DNA of 50,000 nucleotides, from positions 150,001 to 200,000 of the forward strand of contig WPIO01000031.1 of NCBI GenBank assembly GCA_009760855.2. Direction: 5' to 3'. The notes beneath the pieces were generated by a model that worked only from the letters and a program-made list of their open reading frames with translations, had not been told where the DNA came from and did no database searches. Below are positions 12,377-23,100 of this stretch, in pieces. The position numbers and the translations under genes are program-made. How positions within the stretch are numbered: position 1 is the stretch's first letter; every line of letters starts with the position of its first letter. This DNA is from Cristatella mucedo (taxonomy: Eukaryota > Bryozoa > Phylactolaemata > Cristatellidae).

Positions 12377-12438
12377 GCTGTGTGCGGCGCTTTCATTTTT
12401 GTCTTGGTGACTGCCGTCGATTGCCAGAAATACCGAAA

Positions 12439-12490
12439 ATGCGCCCGACAATAGCTCCGCTGCTCACGATGGCCTCCGTCGCTTTTGTCG
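12439..12490 (+). CDS. Gene A exon 1: signal peptide
   Basis: The ATG at 12439 opens MRPTIAPLLTMASVAFVG, a short hydrophobic leader, and the exon ends in phase 1 before GTAAAG. A TATAAA lies 68 bp upstream. The leader is short and its positive charge is weak, so the exact start is less certain than the later exons. Confidence 0.6.
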
Positions 12491-15400
12491 GTAAAGTGCG
12501 GCCCCGCCGAACCTGCGAAAAACGGCCGCTGCAGCATTTCAAAGCGCGGAGGCGAGTTTTAGCGACGGCTGCGTCGGACGCGCTCGACGGTTTCGCGCGG
12601 CTGCCTTGAGCGTCGCAGTTTCGTCCACTCGCACGTGGCACCTTCGCAGGTCGTGGGGCGGCGGTTTCTCGCCGGAAGCTTCGCGCGCTGGGAGCTGTGC
12701 GTCCCTGAGCTGAGAGCCCCTGCTGAGTGGCACCGCGGCGCGCGCTCGTTCGCAGGCGTTTGCTACTCGCAGCAGGCGACTTGTCCGACGTACGCGCCTG
12801 CTGTAAACTGCGGACAAGTCAACCCGTGTCTGCTGACCACCTGTCCGGCTCGTTCGACGCCAGGAAGCGTGCAGCCGACGTGCAGGTACATTGGCCGGGT
12901 GGCCTTCTCCCTAGCGAGCACTACGCTGGCACGACGCGGCATTGGCCAACGTGCGCGGGCGCTCGCTCTAGCTGAGGGCGGCTGTGGCGGGCGACATCGG
13001 CGGCATCAGTCCGAGGCGCGCTGCCGTCGGCGGCAGCGGTCGTCGTCTGCAGCGGAAGGCGCCGACGACAGGGGGCTCTTGTACGGCCGCGCCGCGCTCC
13101 GGGTGGCCGATACTATCGGCCACCCGCGGGTTGCGACGGATGGTAGCGGTGTGAGCCTCGCCGCCTCCGTCGAAATTGCTCGTTGCAGAGTCGTGAACTG
13201 CGGTAACTGCACCGCCGAGTTCTACGAGGGCGGCCGACGCCTGGCCAAGAGTGAATGTGAGCGCGCCTGCCTCGCGTGCGCGCCGAACCGCCACCTTCAA
13301 AGCGCCTGCGTTGGGTGGGGGGGGAAGGATGAGCTCGGTGGGTGAGCCAGCCGCACGCCGACTTTGATCTGGGCGTGCGGCTGAGGGCGGCCAGCGGAAA
13401 TTGCAATCTCCCTTGACCGACCCTCGCCCGCCCGCCCGCCCGCGCGCGCGCTTCTTTTTTCCCGCGGCGGCGTCGTTTTTCCTCGAGCCGGTGCTTTAAG
13501 AGTCGACAGCTCTCAGCGCACGCTTGGCGCAAGCGTCAGCAGCAGGCAGAGAGCAGGTGAAGCCAGCTGCTGCGTAGGTAGTGTAGGTGCGGATCTGGGC
13601 AACCTCAGAGGAGAAGAGAGAGTGACCGTGCGATAAGTAAGACGCCCGGAGTAGACGCGACCGGGCTGCGCTCCTAGGCACGGCTTTCGAGCGTCGCCGA
13701 ATCGAACGGCCGAACCGACGAACTCGCGGACTACCAGACGTCGATCGTAAACGCCCGCGCGCGTGACAGGCAAAGCGAAACAAAAGGGGAGTGCCCAACG
13801 CTTGGCGCCGCTGGCAGAGCTCCTTAATCATGCGCAGAAAAATCAACTTAGAGCAAAGGTCAAACTAGGATTCTCCACTGAAAAAAATGACAGCCCCTCT
13901 CGAGCTGCTTTCGTAGCCCCACGAGAAACATGGCGGCCGCGAGCGGCCATCTTTCTAGCCTCTGAAGAATGAATCTAGCTGGCCGTCGCTTCAATACTGA
14001 GGAAGGCGATGTTCCGTTTTTGCACTTGGGTCAGGGTCAGGTCGCGAGTTCGACGCACGTTGCTCTCTCGGCTCGGGTGCCCTTTCCAGCGTGTACTCAC
14101 ACGAGCGAAGTCTTAGATTATTGCTTAACTAATGCAGGGATTGTTCGGTCCCTGCTATTGAGCCCACTAATTGTCGGGAGTCTATTCAAGAGATCAAGCA
14201 TGAGATTACTCACAATTCAATCTCTTTTCCCTTTGCGGCAAATGTAAAGCGCCTAGAAAGAGATTTGAGCTCTGAGGGCGCTTTATCAAGTGCATTATTA
14301 TTATTATTACTCCTTCATCTACCGGCATTTCACCCGCCGCCCACGCCAACTGGGTGGCGACATTTTAGACCGTTGCGTTCGGAGGCGGCCTTATTATTAT
14401 TGTTATTATTATTGCGAGCTTACACTCACATTTTACCGGCCCCAGCAATCATTTAGGTGTATGCGTAGGTGAACCCGTCGGCTGCATTCGCTTCGCCTTC
14501 CTCAGCCGCTGCACCGTCCATAACTTCTGGCTTGAAAAGGGAGCGAGTGCATTCGCTGTGAGCCTCGAGAAGCTAGCTGCCTCAGAATGCTGTTGCTCAG
14601 CGAGCTCGCTTTGTTTTTCTGCCCCTCGCGTTTTTCTGCCCCTCGCAAGCGGTACGACGGCCGATGTCGGCTCCGTCGGCGCCGTGCGAAAACGAGGCGG
14701 TTGAAGAGTAAGGCGGCCTTTGTAGCTATTATTATTATTATTTTCTCGTAACTCTCATTGGCTCGCTCGCTCGCTCGAGCCCTCGAAAGCGCGTGCGAGC
14801 GGGACTCTCGCGCTTTCGGCTGTCGGCCAGTTGGCGGCACCCGCGCTCGGCGATGCGAGCCCGAGCCGAGGGGATGGACTCTTGAAATACGCCGCGCGCC
14901 GTATTGCTTGCGTCTTTTGTAGGTTGCATCGCCAGTGCACAGTGCCCCGTCGACGCATGCACCGGTCGTTCTTGCCCGGCGTTGCCGCAGGCGCAGTGCG
15001 AGTAAGTGCGTGCTCGCGCTCGCCGCAGGAGCTGCTAGGTGTGCCGCAATCGCATTGGAGCCCGCATGCGCGCGTCCTTGACTGCGGCACAGCACGTGAG
15101 GTATTTCGGGTAGGCTTTTCGTTTTGGACCACTGCCAATTACGGTGTCACGAGTCGGTGTGCAGTCGGGTGGGGAAATAGATGTGCCATCGAAGAATTTC
15201 CATACAGCGACCCCGAAAGCGATGAGCGGTGCAGTCGTGACCGGCACCAAGATGCGAGCTAAAAGTCTAAACTAAAGTCTTACTAAAGTCTAACAATTAT
15301 TAATATAAATATTATATATTATATATAAATATTTATTGGTATTCATTATTACTACTTTATTATTTACTTGTATTACTATTATTACTTTAGATTTAGTAAA

Positions 15401-17175
15401 GATAAATATAATTAAAATTTAATAAATATTATTATTGTAAATATAAGTAAAGTCTATATAAGTCTAAAGTCTTACTAAAGTCTATAAACTGTGTAAATTC
15501 TCGATTAATTTTCGGATTTATTAACAACATGCGGCTTACGGACGGAGCTCGGACTAATGTCGTAATTGTCTACGCTCTCGAAGCGAGTGCCGAGCCGGTT
15601 GTAGCGAGCCGCAGCGATTGACGTACACACTTTGCGATGCAGCATAAAGTGGCTGCTCTTTTCGAAACTGCCATCTTCATTTCGCTGCTGGGGCTGCAAA
15701 CGGGAAGAGTCAACTCGCTGACAACGAACTCGCAGGACTGCCTCGGTGCTGCAGTCACTGCGTCACGTGTCAATTCTCCAAACCGCGGGCGCTCTGCTGG
15801 TAAATAGTAATGGCCGCCTCGTGCCGGCGAGCGTCGGTGTAGAGCTCTCGCTGCTGCGTGCGGCTCGTTCATTTAAATGTGGCAATCAAAGGCGGACGGC
15901 AAGTGCACCGCCCACTCGATGGCCGCAGGATGGAGCCATATGCCGGGCGGCGGCGGTGGCTATGGAAGTAAGTAGTCGATCGACGCTGATCAAACTCGCC
16001 GCGCCAGCAGCGAACCTCTTTAGCGAACGAGCTCGAAAGGGGAAACTTCGCCGTGCGCTGCAAGGTGCTTTGCTCTCTTCACTGTTTAAAGCGTCTCTCT
16101 AGCCATCACTGTTGCTCTCTTTCCTTCAATAGTCACTACTATATGCATATCTCAGTGACCGCTCTCGATGACTGTCTGAAGAGCATCTCAAAAACTCGCG
16201 TTAATTTTTTTAATTAAAATTGCACCGAAATCAACTTAAGTTCCGTTCCGTTGGCATTGCTATACCGACGCCGTATTGCTAATGCAGTACTATTGCTGTT
16301 GTTGTTTAGCTCACTTCTTACGCGCGTGTAGTTCGATAGAAGCAGACCGTGGTTTGGTCCTCCCCGCCAATGACGTGAAATAAAATAAAACGGGGGAACA
16401 TTAAATGGAATAAAATTGGGTCGCACTATGATACAGCTGTTCCATCGGGGCTTTGCACATGCACGGCACACATTGCTGCTCCATATCTGTAGTGTAACGG
16501 TCAGAGGTCACCGTTGGCCTACTCTTTTATGTTACGGGCTCACTCGCTTCTTCATCATCGTACGTCTGCAGGAGCAACAGCTGCGGAGGATGCAATGCGG
16601 CATTTTACGACGGAATCGTTGACGTCACATACTATTGCGGCGATGTACTCCAGAAAACCGGCGCCAACCCGGCCGGCCAACTCGGAGCCAACCCAGCCGG
16701 CCAACTCGGAGCCAACCCGGCCCGCCAACTCGGAGCCAACCCGGCCCGCCAGCTCGGAGCCAACCCGGCCCGCCAGCTCGGAGCCAACCCGGCCAGCCAG
16801 CTCGGTGCATACCCGGCAGGCCAGCTCGGTGCATACCCGGCAGGCCAGCTCGGTGCATACCCGGCAGGCCAGCTCGGTGCATACCCGGCAGGCCAGCTCG
16901 GTGCATACCCGGCAGGCCAACTCGGTGCATACCCGGCAGGCCAGCTCGGTGCATACCCGGCCGGCCAACTCGGTGCATACCCGGCCGGCCAACTCGGTGC
17001 ATACCCGGCCGGCCAACTCGGTGCATACCCGGCCGGCCAACTCGGAGCTAACCCGGCCGGCCAACTCGGAGCTAACCCGGCCGGCCAACTCGGAGCTAAC
17101 CCGGCCGGCCAACTCGGAGCTAACCCGGCCGCCGGACAGGGCGGCGCATACCCGCCCTATACTAACGTGGGATAA
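12439..17175 (+). CDS. Gene A: secreted two-module cysteine-rich protein with octapeptide-repeat tail (5 exons)
   Basis: I predict exons 12439-12490, 12756-12885, 13189-13256, 14923-15001 and 16572-17175, giving 933 nt and 310 aa with a TAA stop. All introns are GT-AG and the phases run 1, 2, 1, 2. Exon 1 is a short hydrophobic signal peptide. Exons 2+3 and 4+5 each build one cysteine module: a first half with C..NPC....CP (NPCLLTTCP) or C..DAC....CP, and a second half with NCGNCTAEF or SCGGCNAAF. After the last cysteine the protein continues into about 20 tandem octapeptides GA(N/Y)PA(G/R/S)QL and ends GGAYPPYTNVG. It is probably secreted, disulphide-bonded and structural. I recall the DPC / YCGGC arrangement from uncharacterised secreted invertebrate proteins but cannot name a Pfam family. 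The same five-exon plan in gene B is the strongest support. Confidence 0.72.
12756..12885 (+). CDS. Gene A exon 2: first half of cysteine module 1
   Basis: The exon follows an acceptor ending ttcgcag and stops before GTACAT, entering in phase 1 and leaving in phase 2. It carries CPTYAPAVNC, then NPCLLTTCP and a closing PTC. It aligns with gene B exon 2 (CPNGIPRVSC, DPCTFANCS, PTC) with a few extra residues between the last two cysteines. Confidence 0.7.
13189..13256 (+). CDS. Gene A exon 3: second half of cysteine module 1
   Basis: The acceptor is ctcgttgcag and the donor GTGAGC, with entry in phase 2 and exit in phase 1. The exon encodes VVNCGNCTAEFYEGG and ends KSE plus the first base of a Cys codon, as gene B exon 3 ends KSQ plus a T. 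An alternative donor five bases upstream (GTGAAT) would break the phase shared by the two genes. Confidence 0.7.
14190..14310 (+). mobile_element. L2/CR1-type LINE 3' end
   Basis: The conserved tail AAAGCGCCTAGAAAGAGA, the complement-paired GGGCGCTTTATCAAGTGC and (ATT)n. It lies in gene A intron 3. Confidence 0.75.
14923..15001 (+). CDS. Gene A exon 4: first half of cysteine module 2
   Basis: The acceptor is cgtcttttgtag and the donor GTAAGT; the exon enters in phase 1 and leaves in phase 2. It encodes CIASAQCPVDACTGRSCP and ends AQC. Its 79 nt equal the length of gene B exon 4, which starts CVANARCFIDPC. The usual DPC is DAC here. Confidence 0.72.
15255..15495. repeat. AT-rich block with flanking direct repeats in gene A intron 4
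   Basis: TAAAGTCTTACTAAAGTCTA occurs at both ends (near 15271 and 15467) of a block that is more than 80% A+T, within otherwise GC-balanced sequence. It contains the near-palindromic AATATTATATATTATATAT. Possibly a small nonautonomous element; no terminal inverted repeats are clear. Confidence 0.5.
16572..17175 (+). CDS. Gene A exon 5: second half of module 2 plus octapeptide repeats, stop
   Basis: The acceptor is gtctgcag. The exon opens SNSCGGCNAAFYDGIVDVT, matching gene B exon 5 (SNYCDGCNAVF, then DVDVTPYC and stop). Instead of stopping it reads YYCGDVLQKT and then 6 GAN-type, 10 GAY-type and 4 GAN-type octapeptides before GGAYPPYTNVG and TAA at 17173-17175. In this frame most differences between repeat units are silent (GGA/GGT, GCC/GCA/GCT, CAA/CAG). 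The frame has no internal ATG, so it is easy to miss; the other open frames over the repeat are by-products of its 24-bp period. Confidence 0.75.
16660..17130 (+). repeat. 24-bp tandem repeat inside gene A exon 5
   Basis: About 20 units of 24 bp. Two unit classes form blocks: GCCAAC or GCTAAC at both ends and GCATAC in the middle. The block order (N, Y, N) suggests local duplication of runs of units. Copy number is likely to vary between individuals. Confidence 0.95.
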
Positions 17176-17318
17176 CTTACCCTCGGCTCGCAGACTCAGC
17201 GCTCGAAGAGGACTCGGATATTGTGTTGAAGGTAAACTTGAAGGACGTGTACGACCACTTTCGGTGCCGGTTTGTTGCCGGTTTGACGTGAGTCTACAAT
17301 AGATTGTCCGATTCTGCT

Positions 17319-17324
17319 ATTAAA
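17319..17324 (+). terminator. Candidate poly(A) signal of gene A (proximal)
   Basis: ATTAAA lies about 145 nt after the stop and is followed by a GT-rich stretch. A canonical AATAAA at 17553-17558 is a distal alternative. Confidence 0.4.
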
Positions 17325-17552
17325 AACTTGGTCCGGTCAGTGTCAGCTCAGTTAGTCGGTGCCTGGTTTCAATCGCGTTCGGTGGCACCGGGGCATTGTT
17401 TGTCATCGTCGAAAACGCGACGCTAAATGGGACCCGTCTAGTTCGGCCGACTGGACTGCGGCGCACATATCGTCTCATTTTGTTATCGTCCATTTCCAAC
17501 ATCGTAAGGAATTTTTTAATGCGAAAAACAATGGTGCTCACTCACGTCGTAG

Positions 17553-17558
17553 AATAAA
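17553..17558 (+). terminator. Candidate poly(A) signal of gene A (distal)
   Basis: Canonical AATAAA, about 380 nt downstream of the stop codon, with no other gene between. Confidence 0.4.
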
Positions 17559-17862
17559 TAATTTTTAATGCAATCACATGCATAGAAAATCGAGTCGATT
17601 AATGCCATGCACATAAGCAAGTAAAGGTACGGCTGATAAGAATATTCTATAAAGATCTTAATGTGGCGATATAGACAATCAACAGCGATCTGGCTAGCCA
17701 ACTTCTGGCTGACCGAGAACGATGATGCAGAAATCATATTTTACTTGAAATGGAAGCACTGACAGTGCGTGCATCTTGTGTAAGCTGAAATGCAGTTAAA
17801 CCCTTCAGATGGCTGCGGATGTAAACAGAGTCGAAGCCCGGATTGGAGCGCCGGGGTGGCAT

Positions 17863-17971
17863 GGGGGTCTGGGGGCAGAGCCCCCTGTAAAAGGGGTTTG
17901 GGGCGGAACCTCTCTGTCAAGGGGTCTGGGGGCGGAACCTCTCTGTGAAGGGGTCTGGGGGCGGAGCCTCC
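17863..17971 (+). repeat. G-rich minisatellite, about 29-bp unit, 4 copies
   Basis: Units share GGGGTCTGGGGGCGGA followed by (A/G)CCTCTCTGT. Runs of four and five G in each unit allow G-quadruplex formation. Confidence 0.8.
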
Positions 17972-18486
17972 AGCGCCCGAGGGTGTCGTGCAGCCTGGCC
18001 AAGCACCATGGGGGCCAGCCACAGAGATAGCTAAGCCGCGGGCCGCACCTGTCAGACGGCTCCCACCTACCAGGCAAGGGGTGGCAGCTGCCACTCCTGC
18101 CACCCCCTGGCTATGCCTCTGAGTGTAAGAGTGAACGAACCCATGATAACTGGAGATTCGTTGAGAGCGGTTTTAACGAATGCTTCTGTTGCCCTTAGAG
18201 CACACGAATCCAGCGGCTACGGTGTTTAGGAGCTGGACTACCGACTACCGTACCGGGGTGGCTCATTCCGGACCGGTGGGCGCACCCACTTAAACCAGTG
18301 GCATGCCCCTTCTGCCAGGGTGGATTTACTCACACTAGACTTGTGTCGGCTCCGAGCTTGAGCTTGCTGTGTCTGTGTATGTGTACTGTATGCGTGCTGT
18401 GTGTGTGTGTGTTCTGTGTATGCAGTGTGTGTGCTCTGTGTTTGTGTTTTTGTGTGCAGTGTGTGTGCTCTGTGTGTGTGTGTGTT

Positions 18487-18628
<142 letters not shown>

Positions 18629-18797
18629 TAAATTCTCTATGGTCGGCAGCAGAATGTGTGGACGAGCAGATGACAAGTGGGTACTATGAACGCTGGCATG
18701 TGTCCGAAGCCTGTGAATGCAAGTGCAAGAGGCCAGTAGATTTGAATATTGAAATGCTCTCCTTGTTGTGAGAAGGCTTTACTTTCGAACTTATAAG

Positions 18798-18920
18798 TAT
18801 AATAACAATAATACATTTGTATAACGCCCTCATAGAACTTAAATCGCTTTCATGTCACTTTACATAAGCTGTAAAGAAAGCATGAACAAATGGTTAGGGG
18901 TAACATAAAGATTCAAACAA
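18798..18920 (-). mobile_element. LINE 3' tail (minus)
   Basis: AATAACAATAATACATTTGT, then CGCCCTCATAGAACTTAAAT, is the reversed LINE tail. The flanking GGTTAGGGGTAACAT matches the LINE 3' UTR. Confidence 0.6.
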
Positions 18921-19333
18921 GCACAACATATCTAGATGCATCATTGCAGTATCAATAATTCATGAGAATGCAAAAGAATTGCATAATTCATGAGGATGCA
19001 CTAATTCAAAGGATTCAGTAGTTTGCGAATTTTAAATACTTAGGTAAAACCGCGGATCTCAACCAGATTCAACGCTTGCGGAAAGGACTTCGAGTGCACC
19101 TTGTATTCAAGCAGACGAGCCACGGCGATGGACCACGGCTGAGGCATTAAAACAGCAAGGCTGAGCATAAATAGGCACTGCGCTTGCATAGCACACTGGA
19201 ATATCGCTAAGTGATTGCTAGCGGTAGCGAATCAGCGCTTTTCTGCTTGCTTTCCCTTAAGTCTCGTGCATGCGTACTGCACTGGATCGTGCTAGATTGA
19301 AGTGCTGCACTGGCTCGTGCTAGATTGAAGTCA

Positions 19334-19377
19334 ATATATATATATATATATATATATATATCAATATATATATATAT

Positions 19378-19440
<63 letters not shown>
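19334..19440. repeat. (TA)n microsatellite
   Basis: TA units with two TCAATA interruptions near 19361 and 19377. Confidence 0.97.
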
Positions 19441-19442
<2 letters not shown>

Positions 19443-19498
19443 CTCTCACTTTTGAGGGCTGGTACATACGCAGCTGCGTGCGTACAGATACAATTGAA

Positions 19499-20060
19499 TA
19501 TAATAATAATTTGATATAGCACCCTTAGAGAACTTACAATCTCTTTCTAGGCACGTTCCATTTGCTACCTAGGAAACACCATCGAATGATGAGTGGTATC
19601 ATGCTTAATAAACACCATGAATAACGTGGTTAGGGGTGACAAGCACAGGGTCAGCATTCAAGTGTGGTTAATGGCAGCATACAACTGTTGTCAGGACGAA
19701 TAAAGGACGAATCACACGGACCCACTAAATGTTGCGATACGTAGTTGCATTTTTAGTTTCTTTTTAAATGTGGTCAAGTAAGGAGATGTCACGGCGCAAG
19801 TCGGAAGTGAGCTCCTGGCTTTAGGAGCATACGAACTAGAGGCACGGTTTCCAAAGGATATGGGGTTAGTACGAGGCATAGATAGATAAATGATTAGATT
19901 TCGAAAGGCGAGTGCTACAATGCTTAGCCTGGTGGGAGAGAAGATGTGATAGGTAGGCTGGAGCCAAATAATGAAGGGACGGGTGCACACACTTACCTGT
20001 ATACGTGTATGCAGGTTGCATTACTGTTTGTATTTTGTGGTACCTCTCATCCATCAAGAG
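19499..20060 (-). mobile_element. L2/CR1-type LINE 3' fragment (minus)
   Basis: The minus translation includes SFGNRASSSYAPKA, the usual end region of this LINE, followed by the 3' UTR and the reversed tail at 19499-19570. Confidence 0.7.
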
Positions 20061-20130
20061 TAACTAGCACAAACCTCGTCACTCCTCGTCGGAATAAGAA
20101 AGTTTTCCGCGTCACCAACGCTTCCGCGTG

Positions 20131-20976
20131 CAATCATGGTGTTGGAATGCCTTGACATGATGCTGCTGCCTGTAATCCGGGTTACAACAATACAGTCAAA
20201 TCTGCCTTTCCGCTACATAACATTGCTAACATTCGGGCTTGTTTAGATAAGGATACCACGTCTAAGTTGGTCCATGCATTCGCGACATCCCGTCTCGACT
20301 TCTGCAACTCACTGCTTACTGGCCTATCGGCATGTGCGATCAGGCGATTGCAGCTGGTGCAAAACTTTGCAGCTTGGCTTGTCGGTCGTGAGCGTTGCAG
20401 TTGCCATATCACACCACTTCTCGCCGACCTGCACTGGCTACCAGTCAAGCAACGGATCGACTTCAATGGTTTTGTCGCTCACTTTTAGGTCACTCTATTC
20501 TTTGGCTCCAACCTATCTCTCAGATCTACTCCCCCACCAGGCCAAGTATCGTACCACCTGCTTTTCGGAACCCAACAGTTTGCCATAACCTCGTACAAAC
20601 AAATCCTTTGGAGACCGTGCATTTAGTTCGTATTTTCCCAAAGCCTGGAACTCACTCCCGACTTGCGTCAGAACATCCCCTGACTTGACCACATTTAGAA
20701 AGAACTTAAAAACACCTATTTAGGACAGCATTTAGTGGGTCCCTGTGATTCGTCCTTCATGAGCGTATGCGTGCTGACACTGTGCATGCTGCCACTAACC
20801 ACATTTGCATGCTGACCCTGTGCATGTCAACCCTAATCATGTAAGTCATGTTGTTTATCAAGCAGGATATTACTCACCACTCCATTGCATTTCAATTTGC
20901 AGCAAACGTAAAGCGCCTAGAAAGAGATTGAGTTCTCTGAGATCGCTTTATCAAGTGCATCATTATTATTATTATC
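20131..20976 (+). mobile_element. Short L2-derived element, copy 1
   Basis: A leading segment GTGCAATCATGGT...CCGGGTTAC joins the RT 3' region (SRLDFCNSLLTGL, CHITPLLADLHWLPVKQRID) and runs to the tail hairpin and ATT repeats. The copy at 38084-38935 has the same 5' junction and looks about 95% identical by eye. Confidence 0.75.
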
Positions 20977-21060
20977 CTTGTCAATGCAATAGACCTGCGA
21001 AGCTCTTCAGATTCGTCTGAACTTAATGAATAAATAAAAAATAAAAAATATTTAATGTTT

Positions 21061-21187
21061 ATTTGTACAGAGCCCTAGGATAGCTTAATCTCTATTCAGG
21101 TGCTTCACGTGTGGCACGGGGCTCGAGCCCACGAGCTCGGCATGGCCCTGGTCGGGGCGAGCACCTTAACCACTGGGACGAACCATC
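21061..21187 (-). mobile_element. tRNA-derived SINE, family 1 (diverged)
   Basis: The minus strand shows CAGTGGTTAAGGTGCTCGCC, a duplicated GAGCTCG / GGCTCGAGCCC region and the AGAGATTAAGC tail. The tail hairpin is damaged. Confidence 0.7.
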
Positions 21188-21347
21188 GTGGCGATATCCC
21201 GTTGAGGTCAGCTCCTTTTTATAGAGCGAATGAACATGCATTCAACTTATGTCGGTTGGCAGGTACATACACAGGTGTATATGTGTGTATACTGGCTATG
21301 TATACCTTACCAAACTTGTATGCTTTGGCTTTGCCGTCGGTCTTTAT

Positions 21348-21632
21348 CGAGCTCCGTACCGTATCGAGCTCTGTACCGTATCGACCTCTGTACCGTATCG
21401 AGCTCTGTACCGTATCGAGCTCTGTACCGTATCGAGCTCTGTACCGTATCAAGCTCTGTACCGTATAGACCTCTGTACCGTATCGAGCTCTGTACCGTAT
21501 CGAGCTCTGTACCGTATCGAGCTCTGTACCGTATCGAGCTCTGTACCGTATCGACCTCTGTACCGTATCGACCTCTGTACCGTATCGACCTCTGTACCGT
21601 ATCGACCTCTGTACCGTATCGACCTCTGTACC
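21348..21632 (+). repeat. 17-bp minisatellite, about 17 copies
   Basis: The unit is CGAGCTCTGTACCGTAT, with a CGACCTC variant that dominates the last five copies. One TCAAGCTC and one TAGACCTC variant occur. Because 17 is not a multiple of 3, long chance reading frames arise on both strands. Confidence 0.95.
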
Positions 21633-22019
21633 ATTAGGGAGATTATTTTCCGAATACCAGCAGCTATCTTACTAGAGGCAAAAATAAAGTCAAAATGTAA
21701 TGCTGCTTCTTCACCAAGACGTCTAGAAGCTTACTGTATTCTTCCTCGAGTCAACACTGCGTCGAACGACTAGTCACAGACGGAACTACGTCACATTACA
21801 ACAGATTGTAGCTATAAAGGAACGGGAAGAACGATCGGCTTGTCCTCGCATCCGCAGTCAAGGTTAAAATGATTGGTAAAATAGCAAATACGATTACTTG
21901 GCCAGCAACCAGTTCAGTGTGACTCTATCATAAGACCGTGAGCTCTGGCTTACCGAGCCACGCATCTGGCTTCCGGACATTCGCTGAGCCGTATATCAGG
22001 CTTCCCGACATCCACTGCA

Positions 22020-22095
22020 TGCTGGGCTTCAACCATGGCCTACACCTGTGCTTCAGTGGCCGTCTTATCACCTTTGACATCTTCTAAATCAACCG
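22020..22095. repeat. Unclassified dispersed repeat, related to 26300-26385
   Basis: CTTCAACCATGGCCTACACC, TGTGCTTCAGTGGCCGTCTT and ATCACC align with CTTCAACCGTGGCCTGCACC, TATGCTACAGTGGTCACCTT at 26308-26350. Confidence 0.5.
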
Positions 22096-23016
22096 CAACA
22101 GGTTCACTCCTACTGCCATTATTAGCAAACTAGTTCCATCTAAGTAGTCTTAGCATTTCTAACAGCGGCAGGTTGGTTAACAGCAGATTTGTTTTTGCTT
22201 CAGATATTTCGAAATTTCGCTGCAGACATCGAGATACCACTGCCTTTAAGGTAACTGAAATTTTCCTGAAAGTAATTCAATACTGCTGTATGCTGCTTAA
22301 ATGAAAGTTCTGTGTCTCAAACATTTGGCATGAGCATTTTCAATTCGAAGCAACTCCCCCAAGTTCTCACGAGATCGCTACAGTAGTGTTCTCAAATCTC
22401 TCCCATTGCGATTAGGCGCTGCACAGCAATTCACATAATTTTAAGTTTGCTTCTCTTCGGATTTCGCCCGATTTTGGCAGAGCTTTTGGCAGCTGCTTCC
22501 ACTTTTAAAAACGAAACACTTTTACAGACTCGCTGAATCGGCTTAAGCTGCTAGCCCTTAAGGAGGGTATGACTCCGGCCATACCCCCTCAAGTTTGTCC
22601 TTGTGGCCGCTGTAGAAGCTGCACTCGTAATGGCGCTATACTTTGCCGACACGTGTCCAGCATTTGTTTAGAGCAACTGTGAGTCATTACAACAAGTTGG
22701 CGTCGTCAACGTAGACCAGTCTATTTTTATGGCGACAGAGGCAAGAGTCTGCAAAGTATCAGCCCCGAGTGCAACTTATTTCGAGGCGTAGAAAATTGAC
22801 CGACTATCGTATGACTTTGGCTTTGCATGCCACCAAGTCGTGTAGGGCGCCGCTGCCGGTACCTAATCTAATAACTATATCTCAGGAACCACAAATACTA
22901 ACTAGGAATTCGTAATCTGACCGATGTGGCATGCGAATGCTTCACTGCCCATCCTGAAATTAAGCTCGTCCTCGGCCGCGACAGTAAAGAAAGCCTAGTT
23001 CAGCCAACTAACTAGG

Positions 23017-23100
23017 GCAGGTGTCAGGCAACTGTGGCAGGTGTCAGGTAGCTTCGGAAGGTATCAGGTAAGTGCACCAAGTACCAGGTAACTAAGACAG
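23017..23100 (+). repeat. Short imperfect tandem repeat
   Basis: GGCAGGTGTCAGGCAACTGT, GGCAGGTGTCAGGTAGCTTC, GGAAGGTATCAGGTAAGTGC and a fourth weaker copy recur every 20-25 bp. Confidence 0.7.

Larger units (their letters stand above)
12480..13450. other. CpG-rich region over gene A exons 1-3
   Basis: High CG density covers the start of gene A and its first two introns. This creates several long open frames on both strands; only the exon segments listed for gene A are supported. Confidence 0.6.

Noticed and set aside
12635-13345. A single 236-codon plus-strand frame across gene A exons 2 and 3
   Set aside because: It happens to contain both exons in frame, but the sequence between them has no family similarity, and exon borders conserved with gene B mark it as intron.
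16514-17302. Long plus-strand frame from an ATG at 16514 through the 24-bp array (TRPANSEP-type repeat), and the long minus-strand frames opposite it
   Set aside because: The period of 24 makes several frames open. Unit differences are largely silent only in the frame set by the SNSCGGCNAAF exon, and only that frame is joined to conserved splice sites.
21219-21773. Several frames of 70-170 codons over the 17-bp array
   Set aside because: A stop-free tandem repeat of 17 bp cycles through all frames; no conserved product.
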